A DNA stretch of 64,000 bases from Lachnospiraceae bacterium (GCA_017437785.1 JAFRXH010000048.1:1-64000), one strand, 5' to 3'. Counted from the first letter of the stretch, positions 17,558 through 26,496 are shown. Notes: a model not told the origin generated them from the letters alone. Numbers and translations are program-made.

Positions 17558-18562
17558 CTAACTCTCCTGTATCGTTAAGAGCAGCAGTTCCATGGTCATC
17601 TCGTAATTAGCGGATGAACGCAGGCGGTTCTTAGCCACTTCAAGAGCACGTATCACTTCCTCTATGCCCTCATAATCGCTGAATTGTGCTGCCTTTTTTA
17701 TATTTGTTATCTCATCCCTGAAGATAAGATGATTCATATCATGGGTTGCCTTAAACAGCAGTATGTCCCTGTACCATACAGCCATTATATCCAGATAATC
17801 GTTTATGTCAAAGCCGTATTCCCTTATCTGCTTGAGTGCGTCCATCACTTCCGCGGTGTCCATTTCTTTTATGTTCTTAAGAAGTGAGAGTGCACCGGTA
17901 CGTATCTTATCAAAGTCCTCGCTGGAAGCTAAAGCCTTGGCACGCCCTACATTACCGCGCGCAAATGCGATGCAGATCTCTGCACGGCTCTCGGGCACGT
18001 GAAGCTGTTTTATAAGGTAGTCGCGCATCTCATCATCATGTACCGGACGCATCTGCAGTACATTGCAGCGGCTGATGATGGTAGGCAGCAGGGTGCCGGT
18101 GCCTGTTGTGAGCAGTAAAAACACAACATATTCAGGCGGCTCCTCGAGCGTGCGCAGCAGCGCGTTCTGTGCCTGGGGAGAGAGCTTTTCAGCTTCTTCG
18201 ATGATGTATATCTTATATTTGCTGCTGTACGGCTTTATCTGTACGGTCTCGCCTATGCCCTGGCGTATATCGTCAACACCTATAGTGTTTGGTTTTTCAT
18301 GAGTGACATATATGATGTCGGGATGTGAGAGGGCTTTTGCCTGGCGGCATGAATGGCATTCACCGCAGGCTTCCGTTCCCGCATCGGGATCGTTTACGGG
18401 ATTTTCGCATAACAAAGCCTGGGCGAAATTCTTTGCGACAAATTCCTTGCCGCTCCGGTTTTCACCGCTGATTATGTATGCATGAGAGACTTTGCCGCTT
18501 TTGATAGCGCCCTGCAGCTGCTGCTTTATAAGGCTCTGTCCTACGATGTCCGAAAATGCCAT
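17558..18562 (-). CDS. holB: DNA polymerase III delta' subunit
   Basis: A clamp-loader subunit of the replisome. AAA+ features: Walker A region SGENRSGKEF, a zinc-site C...C-x-x-C (CGECHSC), the IIEEAEKLSPQAQNALLRTLEEPP segment and the sensor-1 region near LLPTIISRC. 334 aa is normal. It lies between yaaR and ricT, the conserved Firmicute order. Confidence 0.93.
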   Translation of the reverse strand: MAFSDIVGQSLIKQQLQGAIKSGKVSHAYIISGENRSGKEFVAKNFAQALLCENPVNDPDAGTEACGECHSCRQAKALSHPDIIYVTHEKPNTIGVDDIRQGIGETVQIKPYSSKYKIYIIEEAEKLSPQAQNALLRTLEEPPEYVVFLLLTTGTGTLLPTIISRCNVLQMRPVHDDEMRDYLIKQLHVPESRAEICIAFARGNVGRAKALASSEDFDKIRTGALSLLKNIKEMDTAEVMDALKQIREYGFDINDYLDIMAVWYRDILLFKATHDMNHLIFRDEITNIKKAAQFSDYEGIEEVIRALEVAKNRLRSSANYEMTMELLLLTIQES

Positions 18563-18577
18563 GGTCTCACCCCCCCT

Positions 18578-19021
18578 TTAAGTAAACAGATCCAGTAAGA
18601 GTCCGCGGATCTCGCCTATCTTTGCCAGTACTTCCATGTTGTCGCTTTCATCCTTTACCAGTTCCTGCGCCAGAGCGTCAAGATTTTCATCCACCAGGCG
18701 CACTATGCCGTATACCCTGTGCCGGCCGCGTTTATCCAGGAAATTCTCGCGTGAGAATTCGTGCGAACGGTTTACCACTTCATTAAGGAATTCTTTTATC
18801 AGACCGCGGTAGCGCTTCATATCCCTGATATCCTTGCGCTTGGAAAGCCGCTCGCCCTGCTGGGTTATCTCGCTCATAAGAGAGGTTAGCTTTTCCTGAA
18901 GTTCGGATTCATTGATATTGCTGGCCAGTATGAACTTGAAGCTGTCATCCCGCGCAGCGGCGGTGGTTGCAGCTTCGGCCGGCATGGTCTGGTTAATCCT
19001 GCCTATCTGGATAGGATCCAT
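18578..19021 (-). CDS. YaaR family protein (DUF327)
   Basis: A 147-aa mainly helical cytoplasmic protein. [21 protein letters not shown] and [22 protein letters not shown] are typical of YaaR. Its function is unknown, but it is a constant neighbour of holB. Its start overlaps the 3' end of the guanylate-kinase-like gene by 19 bases. Confidence 0.85.
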   Translation of the reverse strand: MDPIQIGRINQTMPAEAATTAAARDDSFKFILASNINESELQEKLTSLMSEITQQGERLSKRKDIRDMKRYRGLIKEFLNEVVNRSHEFSRENFLDKRGRHRVYGIVRLVDENLDALAQELVKDESDNMEVLAKIGEIRGLLLDLFT

Positions 19022-19587
19022 TCGGTGATCTCCTTAAGAACGCTGTCTATATCGGTATTAACAAAACGTTTTTCTATGCCGGCATCTTTAAGCTTTTCGT
19101 CCGAGAAATCATCGGCATCAGCCAGAAAACGCCTGCACAGCTCTTTATATTTGGGCTCCTTCTGCATACGCTCGCGTTCAAGCGCACGTGAAAGCCTCAG
19201 ACCGTCTTCTACTTCTATATATATCGGATGCACATACTCTGCACCGTAATATGCTTTTAGCTTTTTAAAGGCTTCCGGGGTAGTGACTATAAGGTAATTA
19301 TCTTCTTTTATACTTACCTTTCCGTCATCCGCCGTGAAATAATACCAGTCACCGTGGACGGTATGATAAACGCGCGACTCGATGATAAGGCCCTTTTCTT
19401 CCAGGGCTTTCATTCCGGTAATATCGGTGAAGTGGTATTCGACACCCTGTGTCTCACCGGATCTGATGGGCCGCGTGGTATAAGTGACCAAAGGCTTGAA
19501 AGCAAGCCCACGGTTTTCGAACAGGCGCCTGTATATGCTGTCTTTGCCGCTGGCGCTTTTTCCCATAAGACAATAAATCCCACCCAT
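19003..19587 (-). CDS. gmk: Guanylate kinase family protein
   Basis: A P-loop nucleotide kinase of 194 aa. Walker A is [10 protein letters not shown], and the GMP-binding [19 protein letters not shown] is the guanylate kinase hallmark, so it phosphorylates GMP to GDP if active. The later [20 protein letters not shown] region is less canonical than in housekeeping Gmk. In Bacillus the thymidylate kinase gene (tmk) holds this position, so the cluster here has a different kinase. Confidence 0.83.
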   Translation of the reverse strand: MGGIYCLMGKSASGKDSIYRRLFENRGLAFKPLVTYTTRPIRSGETQGVEYHFTDITGMKALEEKGLIIESRVYHTVHGDWYYFTADDGKVSIKEDNYLIVTTPEAFKKLKAYYGAEYVHPIYIEVEDGLRLSRALERERMQKEPKYKELCRRFLADADDFSDEKLKDAGIEKRFVNTDIDSVLKEITEWILSR

Positions 19588-19639
19588 AACCTAATAATCA
19601 TATCACATTTTTGCGCAATATACCACTCTAAAATTGGTG

Positions 19640-19668
19640 TTGACAAACAATAAGTCTATGCATATACT
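19640..19668 (+). promoter_or_regulatory. Sigma-A type promoter for acpP
   Basis: TTGACA (19640-19645), a 17-base spacer and TATACT (19663-19668). The acpP ribosome site CAGGAGG follows near 19701. Confidence 0.75.
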
Positions 19669-19713
19669 CTCTTATTAGAAATGAGGTTATAAGCCAAACA
19701 CCAGGAGGTAGAC

Positions 19714-19953
19714 ATGTTAGAGAAAGTTGCGGAAATGATAAGAGAACAGCTTCATCTTTCCGATGGAGTTGATATAAATGAGGATACATCCTTTCAGGAG
19801 GATTTAAGAGCCGATTCACTTGAGCTGCTCGATCTGATAACTGCAGTAGAGGATGAGTATGGCATCAAGTTTGAAGATGAAGCCCTGGAGAATTTAAAGA
19901 CCGTAGGCGATGTTATGGAATATATCAGAGCCCAGGGGATCGACATAGAATAA
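19714..19953 (+). CDS. acpP: Acyl carrier protein
   Basis: A 79-aa acidic four-helix protein that carries acyl chains in fatty acid synthesis. The phosphopantetheine attachment serine is in DLRADSLELLDL, and FEDEALENLKTVGDVMEYI is typical. The start is fixed by CAGGAGGTAGAC. It has its own promoter and terminator and is therefore monocistronic. Confidence 0.95.
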   Translation: MLEKVAEMIREQLHLSDGVDINEDTSFQEDLRADSLELLDLITAVEDEYGIKFEDEALENLKTVGDVMEYIRAQGIDIE

Positions 19954-19978
19954 GTCGAGGAATACATGTATGATCGTA

Positions 19979-20013
19979 TATCTCCCTGATTTTTCAGGGA
20001 GATTTTATTTTTT
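19979..20013 (+). terminator. Terminator of acpP
   Basis: CTCCCTGA and TCAGGGAG form a tight hairpin followed by a T-rich tract. Confidence 0.85.
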
Positions 20014-20026
20014 CCGGAGAGTATAT

Positions 20027-21121
20027 ATGGACAGGATAATGACAAACCGGCTGGACCGGGGATTTGAAAGATATCAGGAAGAGTTTGAAGAGGCTGCGAT
20101 AAGGGTGTTAAGGAGCGGCTGCTACATTCTGGGCGGCGAGCTTGAGACCTTCGAAAAGGATTACGCGGCTTATATGGGAAGCGCATACTGCGCAGGCTGC
20201 GGTAACGGCCTGGATGCATTAAGTCTTGCCTGCAGGGCGATAGGCATAAGCGAAGGGGATGAAGTGATAGTGCAGGGCAATACCTTTATCGCCAGCGCAA
20301 TGGGTATCAGTGCAGCCGGAGGAACGCCGGTATTTGTCGAGCCTGATGAGTATTATCAGCTGGATCCCGCACAGATCGAGCCGCATATAAGCCCTAAGAC
20401 CAAGGCTGTGATGGTGGTCCATCTTTACGGACAGACCGCGCGTATGGATGAGATAAAAGCGATTTGCGATAAGCACGGACTTAAGCTGATAGAGGATTGT
20501 GCGCAGTCACATGGAGCGTATGCCGGCACGGGATTAAGCGGCACCATAGGCGATATAGGCTGCTTTTCCTTCTATCCCACAAAGAATCTGGGGTGTTTCG
20601 GTGACGGCGGAGCTGTGATAACCGACAGTGAAGAGTATTACAAACGCATAAAGCAGCTGCGTAATTACGGCAGCAGCATCCGCTATCACAATGAAGAGCT
20701 GGGTGTCAATTCGAGGCTTGATGAGATACAGGCAGCATTGCTTGGCGTACGTCTTAAGCATCTGAAGGAACTGAATGATGAGCGCAAAGCGGCCGCAGCA
20801 GTGTATGATAAGGGTATAAATAATCCCGGGGTCTTAAAGCCCGTATGCAGAGCGGGGGCCGACCATGTATATCACCAGTACGTGATACGCTGCAAAGAAA
20901 GGGATGCGCTGGCAGAGCATTTAAAGTCAAAGGGAGTGGATACCATAATCCATTATCCTATCCCGCCGCACCTCTCAAAGGCTTATGCTTTTCTTAACAT
21001 TAAGGAAGGGAGTCTTCCTGTTACGGAGGAGTATGCAAAGAGCGTTCTTTCCATACCGATGTATAACGGTATAAGCGCAGAGGAACAGCAGAGAGTGATA
21101 GAGGCGATCAATGAATTTTGA
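20027..21121 (+). CDS. DegT/DnrJ/EryC1 family sugar aminotransferase
   Basis: A PLP-dependent transaminase that usually adds an amino group to nucleotide-linked keto-sugars for surface glycans. GNGLDALSLACRAIGI, DEVIVQGNTF, EDCAQSHGA and SFYPTKNLG (with the PLP lysine) are present. ATG 20027 follows CCGGAGAG; the 19 codons open upstream run through the acpP terminator and are not coding. 364 aa is normal. It overlaps cca by 11 bases. No other glycan genes are adjacent, so the substrate is unknown. Confidence 0.9.
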   Translation: MDRIMTNRLDRGFERYQEEFEEAAIRVLRSGCYILGGELETFEKDYAAYMGSAYCAGCGNGLDALSLACRAIGISEGDEVIVQGNTFIASAMGISAAGGTPVFVEPDEYYQLDPAQIEPHISPKTKAVMVVHLYGQTARMDEIKAICDKHGLKLIEDCAQSHGAYAGTGLSGTIGDIGCFSFYPTKNLGCFGDGGAVITDSEEYYKRIKQLRNYGSSIRYHNEELGVNSRLDEIQAALLGVRLKHLKELNDERKAAAAVYDKGINNPGVLKPVCRAGADHVYHQYVIRCKERDALAEHLKSKGVDTIIHYPIPPHLSKAYAFLNIKEGSLPVTEEYAKSVLSIPMYNGISAEEQQRVIEAINEF

Positions 21122-22508
21122 CGATAAGATCCCGGCAGGGGCTATACGTATAATTGAAGAACTTAATGCTGCGGGATTTGAAGCATATATCGTGGGCGGC
21201 TGTGTGAGGGATCTGGTCCTTGGCAGGACACCGAATGACTGGGATATCACCACATCCGCACTTCCCATGCAGGTTAAGAGTGTGTTTAAACGTACGGTGG
21301 ATACCGGTATAAAGCATGGCACCGTTACTGTGCTGATGCGTATGAACGGCAGGCAGGAAAGCTTTGAGGTGACCACCTACCGCATAGACGGTGAATATGA
21401 CGACTGCCGTCATCCCAGGCAGGTGGAATTTACTGCCAGCCTTGAGGAGGACTTAAAGCGCAGGGACTTTACGGTAAATGCCATGGCCTATGCGCCGGGA
21501 AAAGGCATAGTAGATATGCACGGCGGTCTTGAGGATCTTGACAGGCGTTTGATACGCTGTGTGGGTAATGCCACGGAGCGTTTTACTGAAGATGCACTGC
21601 GCATGATGCGTGCGATACGCTTTTCTGCACAGTTTGATGCGGATATAGAGGAGGAGACATGGAATGCCATTCTCAAGCTCGCGCCCAATATCAGATTTGT
21701 AAGCGCCGAGCGCATCCGCGTAGAAATGGAAAAACTGCTCTTGAGCGATCATCCATACAGGTTTAAAATGTTCTATGAGAGCACTCTGACAAAGTATTTT
21801 CTTCCCGAGTGGGAGCAGACCATGATCACCACGCAGGAAAATCCCCATCATATGTACAGCGTGGGGGAGCATCTGCTGCATTCGCTGGAGACTGTAAACA
21901 CGCAGCTCTTAAAGGAAGAATTCGGAGATGAGGCATATCCGCGTGTGCTTAAGCTGATGCGTCTCACGATGCTTTTTCATGATATAGCCAAGCCCTTGCT
22001 CAAAAAGGTCGATGATGACGGAGTGGCGCATTTTCATGGGCATCCGGAGCTGGGAGCAAAGATGGCCGAAGAGATCCTGCGGCGTCTTAAGTATGATAAT
22101 GACACGGTAAAGAATGTGGTGCGCCTTATTAAAAATCATGAGGATCGTTATCCGGCGCAGGAGAAGGCGCTGCGGCATGAGATGAACCGCTGCGGTGAGG
22201 AGTGTTTCCCACTGCTTTTCTATGTACAGGAGGCCGACTGTCTTGCACAGAGCATGTTTATGCGCGATGAGAAGCTGGAGCGTATAGGGAAACTGCGTGA
22301 GCTATACCGGGTGATACTTGAAAAAAAACAGTGCGTAAGCATTAAAGATCTGGCTGTAAAAGGCAAGGATCTGATGGAGGCCGGAGTGAACCCCGGACCC
22401 GATATGGGACGCATTCTGCAGGAAATGCTGGATGATGTGCTGGAAGAGCCGGATCATAATGACAGGCAGTACCTTTTGGAGAGATATGTTTATGAAAAAA
22501 AAGCCTGA
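21111..22508 (+). CDS. cca: CCA tRNA nucleotidyltransferase
   Basis: It adds or repairs the 3' CCA of tRNAs, which fits the tRNA genes here that lack an encoded CCA. The polymerase head has GGCVRDLVLGRTPNDWDITT (the DxD of family X) and RRDFTVNAMAY. The neck RFTEDALRMMRAIRFSAQF follows, and then an HD-type domain (FHDIAKP, with a later NHEDRYP). 465 aa is normal for this class II enzyme. Its 3' end overlaps the lipoprotein start by 17 bases. Confidence 0.94.
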   Translation: MNFDDKIPAGAIRIIEELNAAGFEAYIVGGCVRDLVLGRTPNDWDITTSALPMQVKSVFKRTVDTGIKHGTVTVLMRMNGRQESFEVTTYRIDGEYDDCRHPRQVEFTASLEEDLKRRDFTVNAMAYAPGKGIVDMHGGLEDLDRRLIRCVGNATERFTEDALRMMRAIRFSAQFDADIEEETWNAILKLAPNIRFVSAERIRVEMEKLLLSDHPYRFKMFYESTLTKYFLPEWEQTMITTQENPHHMYSVGEHLLHSLETVNTQLLKEEFGDEAYPRVLKLMRLTMLFHDIAKPLLKKVDDDGVAHFHGHPELGAKMAEEILRRLKYDNDTVKNVVRLIKNHEDRYPAQEKALRHEMNRCGEECFPLLFYVQEADCLAQSMFMRDEKLERIGKLRELYRVILEKKQCVSIKDLAVKGKDLMEAGVNPGPDMGRILQEMLDDVLEEPDHNDRQYLLERYVYEKKA

Positions 22509-23955
22509 ATCGTTAATTCTGTTTATGTGCATGGCGTTAGTGCTGGGCGCCTGCAGCAGTCCCTTCGGTAACGGCGGAAACGAAAAGAGCTATGAGGATA
22601 CCGGATTCATGCCGGCGACCCCGGGTAATTACGATTCTCTGGATACGGCGGTTTATGTGGACTGCGATAAGGAACAGAAGACAATACGCTTTTATAACCT
22701 GGAGGTGGGGAAATACTATACTTTAAACTATGACGGGGCTACCGGGTACCACGATAAATATGCCCAGGCCATAGCGCTTGACCAGTTAAAGAAAGGATCA
22801 GTTGTCGATATCAGCTTCATGCGTTCACGCAAGCGTTTAAACAGCCTGCAGGTGAATGGTGAAGCTTTTGCTTTTACCGACATAGAGAACCTGCCGGTAC
22901 CGACGGATTCGAGACAGCTTTTCCTCATGGGAGAGGATTATACCATGGACCAGAAAGCCGTGATACTCACTGCAGACGGCCCGGGCGAGGCTATGGATCT
23001 GAATGCAGTGGATAAGCTGATGGTATGCGGAATGGGACACACGGTATATTCCATAAGCGTACAGAACAGCCACGGATATCTGCGCCTTGAAAACGAAGAT
23101 CATTTTGTGGGCGGCTTTATAGAAGTGGGCGATAACCGGGTATACCAGATAAGCAGGGATATGCTGCTTGCGGTACCTGTGGGGACCTATGATATAACCG
23201 TATCCAACAAGGGAAGCACCGGCACGCAGCAGATAAGCGTATCCCAAGGCCGTGAGGTGAGCGTGGATGTATCGGCCTGGGTCAGTGCACCCAAATATGG
23301 AAAAGTGCTGTTTAGCTGTAAGCCTGATGATGCAAAGATATTCATAGACGGCAATGAGGTCGATACAGCTAAGGATGTGAGCTTAAGCTACGGCATACAC
23401 AGGATGGAAGCCAGGGCGGATGGCTATAATACAGTGACCAGGTATATACGTGTGGCCCAGGAGGCGGCTAAACTGGGAGTGACGCTTGAAAAGAACGGCA
23501 GCGGCTCCGCATCATCAAACACTACGTCGGAAAATATGGCGGCAGAACCCACACTAAGCCCAACGCCCACTCCGTGGGAAACGGCATCCGGCAATACAGC
23601 ATCCGGAAACAGTACATCGGATAATTCCGCCATATCGGATAATACAGCGAACGAAGGAGACGGAGGATCTGAGGGCGGATACGGCGATGCAAGGGTAAGC
23701 GGTGAAGACGGCGGCAGCAGTAATGTGGTAACTGCCGGGGAATACAGGGTATACATCGATGCTCCCGAGGGCGTGGAGGTGTATAAAGACGGTGTGTATA
23801 TAGGGATCACGCCTCTGAGCTTTAAGAAAGAGGCAGGAAGCTGCATAGTGACTCTGCGAAAGGAAGGCTTCCAGACAAGGAGCTATACCATAACCATGGA
23901 TTCGGAGAAAAAGGACGTAAACTATTCGTTTTCCGAACTGCTTCCGATAGGGTGA
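22492..23955 (+). CDS. Lipoprotein with two PEGA domains
   Basis: A 487-aa exported lipoprotein. The signal peptide ends in the lipobox VLGAC, with the lipidated Cys at about 21. I chose ATG 22492 for its distance from TTGGAGAG; ATG 22486 is an alternative. Two PEGA domains (about 266-335 and 417-487) with DAKIFIDGNEV and GVEVYKDGVYIGITPL flank a low-complexity Ser/Thr/Asn/Gly linker (about 340-415, SGNTASGNSTSDN-like). PEGA domains are found in bacterial surface proteins. The partner is unknown. Confidence 0.83.
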   Translation: MKKKPESLILFMCMALVLGACSSPFGNGGNEKSYEDTGFMPATPGNYDSLDTAVYVDCDKEQKTIRFYNLEVGKYYTLNYDGATGYHDKYAQAIALDQLKKGSVVDISFMRSRKRLNSLQVNGEAFAFTDIENLPVPTDSRQLFLMGEDYTMDQKAVILTADGPGEAMDLNAVDKLMVCGMGHTVYSISVQNSHGYLRLENEDHFVGGFIEVGDNRVYQISRDMLLAVPVGTYDITVSNKGSTGTQQISVSQGREVSVDVSAWVSAPKYGKVLFSCKPDDAKIFIDGNEVDTAKDVSLSYGIHRMEARADGYNTVTRYIRVAQEAAKLGVTLEKNGSGSASSNTTSENMAAEPTLSPTPTPWETASGNTASGNSTSDNSAISDNTANEGDGGSEGGYGDARVSGEDGGSSNVVTAGEYRVYIDAPEGVEVYKDGVYIGITPLSFKKEAGSCIVTLRKEGFQTRSYTITMDSEKKDVNYSFSELLPIG

Positions 23956-24068
23956 TGAATTCGGGAATTTCAATATGCAAACTTACCAAAATTACGCTAA
24001 AATACAGTACATAACCACCACAGTTTGCGTATTTACGGCGGAAAATCACTTTATATTGTGGCAAAGTA

Positions 24069-24097
24069 TTGACAAATAAGGCAAAAACGAATATAAA
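24069..24097 (+). promoter_or_regulatory. Consensus sigma-A promoter for hup
   Basis: A perfect TTGACA (24069-24074), a 17-base spacer and TATAAA (24092-24097). Nothing else occupies 23956-24158 apart from the ribosome site TAGGAGGATTTAGTA. Confidence 0.85.
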
Positions 24098-24158
24098 AGT
24101 ACATGTAGCTTTTTTAAGGAAAGCAAAAAAACACATATATTAGTAGGAGGATTTAGTA

Positions 24159-24431
24159 ATGAACAAGACAGAATTAGTTGCAGCAATCGCAGATAAGGCT
24201 GGCATCACCAAGAAAGATGCAGAAGCAGTAGTAGCAGCATTCACCGAGACCGTTACCAAGGAGCTCAAGAAGGGCGGTAAGGTTCAGTTAGTAGGCTTTG
24301 GTACTTTCGAAGTTACCAAGAGAAGCGCACGTACCGGCCGCAACCCTCAGACCGGCGCTACCATGAAGATCGCTGCTTCCAAGGCACCCAAGTTCAAGCC
24401 CGGCAAGGCTTTCAAGGATGCTATCGGCTGA
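24159..24431 (+). CDS. hup: HU-type DNA-binding protein
   Basis: A 90-aa nucleoid protein that bends DNA as a dimer. MNKTELVAAIADKAGITKKDAEAVV and the arm signature GFGTFEVTKRSARTGRNPQTG are classic HU. A consensus promoter and optimal ribosome site suggest high expression. The neighbouring rqcP gene is the same as in other Firmicutes. Confidence 0.97.
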   Translation: MNKTELVAAIADKAGITKKDAEAVVAAFTETVTKELKKGGKVQLVGFGTFEVTKRSARTGRNPQTGATMKIAASKAPKFKPGKAFKDAIG

Positions 24432-24458
24432 TAGATAATAGCTGTAGATGATCATTAT

Positions 24459-24492
24459 GCAGGGTGCGCGGACAGTGCACCCTGTTTTATTA
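24459..24492 (+). terminator. Terminator of hup
   Basis: CAGGGTGC pairs with GCACCCTG, followed by TTTTATT. Confidence 0.8.
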
Positions 24493-24495
24493 TCA

Positions 24496-24581
24496 CGAAG
24501 CTGCCGGAAGCAGGCTAAAGCCGGCCGGCGGCCCTCTTCCGGGTAGGGTGTGACCGCACCTAGAATACCCGGTTTGCTTCG
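24496..24581 (+). repeat. REP-like palindromic repeat, copy R1 (in the rqcP leader)
   Basis: An outer stem CGAAGC/GCTTCG (24496-24501 with 24576-24581) encloses two hairpins: TGCCGG...CCGGCG around the shared core AGGCTAAAGCC, and CCGGGTA...TACCCGG. The same pair of hairpins, with the same GCTAAAGC core, recurs at 29780-29880, and in shortened form at 36363-36415. This copy ends 14 bases before the rqcP start. Confidence 0.7.
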
Positions 24582-24595
24582 AACGGAGGATCAAC

Positions 24596-24841
24596 ATGAG
24601 ATTAGATAAATACCTGAAAGTATCACGCCTTATAAAGCGCCGCACCGTAGCAAATGAAGCCTGCGACGCCGGACGTGTAATGCTCAACGATAAAGTGGCC
24701 CGCGCCTCCGCTGAGGTGAAGGCCGGCGATATCATAACCATCGCCTTCGGTAACAAAGAGACCAAAGTGAAAGTACTTAACGTGCAGGAGAGCATCCGCA
24801 AGGAAGACGCCGACAACATGTACGAATACGTGACCGGCTGA
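24596..24841 (+). CDS. rqcP: S4-domain RNA-binding protein RqcP (YabO)
   Basis: An 81-aa S4 protein. RLDKYLKVSRLIKRRTVANEACDAGRVMLNDKVA is the S4 RNA-binding fold. In Bacillus RqcP works with RqcH in the ribosome quality-control pathway that adds alanine tails to stalled chains. Its place after hup and near divIC and tilS supports the assignment. ACGGAGGATCAAC precedes ATG. Its leader carries repeat R1. Confidence 0.9.
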   Translation: MRLDKYLKVSRLIKRRTVANEACDAGRVMLNDKVARASAEVKAGDIITIAFGNKETKVKVLNVQESIRKEDADNMYEYVTG

Positions 24842-24852
24842 ACCCCTGCCCT

Positions 24853-24889
24853 GCCCCCGCTGCGCATAACCGCAGCCCGGGGCTTTTTT
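24853..24889 (+). terminator. Terminator of rqcP
   Basis: GCCCC..CTGCG pairs with CGCAG..GGGGC (24853-24883), followed by TTTTTT. Confidence 0.85.
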
Positions 24890-25494
24890 AGTTGGCAGCC
24901 CGATCCCCTTGTTGCAGTCATGTACAGGCCCGTCGGAGCGGTGCTCCGGTGCCAAGCGTTTCTAAAAAAGCGCCCGGCACATTTATGCCGTCCGGGACCG
25001 GTCGACAGTGGAAATCCATATCCACTGTCTCCCTTGTCCCGCCATCCATGGCGGTCCATCCCTATTTGATCTAGCGCTTTTAAGAAACGCTAAGCACCTG
25101 CGCAATGCTCCCCCGTGCTCTGTACATGTCTGCTTACAGGGGATCGCTGTGGATATTTGTCCCCCGGGCAATGCGATTAAGCGCAGCGCTTAACGAATCG
25201 GAGTGCGATAAAATCGTCCCGGGTCAGAGGGCCCGCCAATGTATACAGTATGTTGGTGTGATCATCGGGCCCGAATGGGAGGGGCGATTTTCGACATCGC
25301 ACGAACGATGAGTTTAGCAGCGGAGCGACAAGCAGGGCACGGGGGCAATATCCACGGCGTATAACAAGAAAGAACGGGCAGAGCACGGGGGAGCATCGCT
25401 CCAACGTGTCTGCCTCTCTTCGGCAATAGGCGGGCGCAATAAAAAAAGCACCCCGGGCGGATAAAATGGCGCAGCGCGGGGCGGAGAGGAGAGG
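24890..25494. other. Gene-free block dense in hairpins
   Basis: No convincing gene lies in these 605 bases between the convergent rqcP and tilS. They hold at least seven inverted repeats: CGGAGC/GCTCCG near 24935-24957; CCGGCA/TGCCG near 24974-24995; GACAGTGGA/TCCACTGTC at 25004-25029; CCGCCA/TGGCGG near 25049; CGTTTC-type arms around 25073-25090; TTAAGCGC/GCGCTTAA near 25177-25193; and CCAA..GTATAC-type near 25237-25255. A perfect 18-bp inverted repeat joins 25105-25122 to 25379-25396. The ACAGGCCCGTCGGAGC start resembles the left end of repeat R3. Confidence 0.6.
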
Positions 25495-26496
25495 TTACTT
25501 GCGGATGAGTTCGACGTGGTCGCGTCTGCGGACAGCGTGCAGGCGGTGGGGGAGATCCAGCATCTTTCCGGTAGGAAGGGTGAAGAGAGAGCATAGAACT
25601 TCCACGTGGATGCCGGATATGTCTTTGGCGTAGCCGCTGACGTATTCCATGCATTTGAGGGCCAGACGCCGCCTGAGGTAAGGGTGAAGCTCAAGAAAGC
25701 CGGCGCGGTCTATGCGCAGGCCGTCCGGGATGTCGGATGTGCAGGTTTTGAAGGCGTCGTCCAGAGCGGAAGATATGAAGTCTTCGGCAGATATGAGTTG
25801 TGCGGCAGCGCTGTGAATGTGCTGCGCAGCGCGTTCGTTTATCTGGGAGGCTGCCAGCGGCAGCAGATTGTTCCGGATGCGGTTCCTGGCATAATCGTCG
25901 CTTAAGTTGCTTTCGTCGGTGCACCAGCTTATGCCGGCATTATTAAGGTAATCCTCGATCTCGCTGCGTGATACATCAAGCAATGGGCGGATCAGGGTAT
26001 AATCGTCGTGCTCCTGGAGCGGACGGATGCCGCCCAGTCCTTTGAGGCCGCTGCCGCGGAACAGATTGTGCAGGACGGTCTCGGCATCATCGTTTAAGTT
26101 GTGGGCCACGGCCAGGCGGCGCCTGCTGCGGTCGGGTTCGATCGCACACAGCTCCTCTTTAAAGGCACAGTAGCGGAGTATGCGGGCAGCTTCCTCGGTA
26201 GAGAGACCTTTTTCTGCGACAAGAGCGGTTACGTCAACGTCCTTTTGTTTGAAGGGGACGGACAAATCCGCGCATATCCTGCGCACAAAAAGGGCATCAT
26301 CGTCGGCACTTTTGCGTAAATGATGGTGGATATGCATTACGTGGAGTTTTACGGAGCTGTCTTTATAAAGGGAGTGGAGTAAAAGAAAAAGGCAGAGGGA
26401 ATCGGCTCCGCCGGATACTCCGCATAATACGGTATCTTCCGGCCCGATAAGCCCCTGCTCAGCAATGGTACGGCGGACTCTTTCCTTAAGATCCAT
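25495..26496 (-). CDS. tilS: tRNA(Ile)-lysidine synthase
   Basis: It converts C34 of tRNA-Ile(CAU) to lysidine using ATP. The PP-loop SGGADS near the N-terminus, HIHHHLRKSADDDALFVRRI, TEEAARILRY and AHNLNDDAETVL are family signatures. 333 aa is shorter than the 430-460 aa of many TilS proteins, so the C-terminal domain is reduced or missing, as in the short TilS class. It starts directly after the divIC stop. Confidence 0.92.
   Translation of the reverse strand: MDLKERVRRTIAEQGLIGPEDTVLCGVSGGADSLCLFLLLHSLYKDSSVKLHVMHIHHHLRKSADDDALFVRRICADLSVPFKQKDVDVTALVAEKGLSTEEAARILRYCAFKEELCAIEPDRSRRRLAVAHNLNDDAETVLHNLFRGSGLKGLGGIRPLQEHDDYTLIRPLLDVSRSEIEDYLNNAGISWCTDESNLSDDYARNRIRNNLLPLAASQINERAAQHIHSAAAQLISAEDFISSALDDAFKTCTSDIPDGLRIDRAGFLELHPYLRRRLALKCMEYVSGYAKDISGIHVEVLCSLFTLPTGKMLDLPHRLHAVRRRDHVELIRK

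Noticed and set aside
24983..25311. Several ORFs of 60-75 codons on both strands in the hairpin block
   Set aside because: None has a ribosome site or a recognisable protein pattern, and they overlap inverted repeats. They follow from the GC-rich composition.
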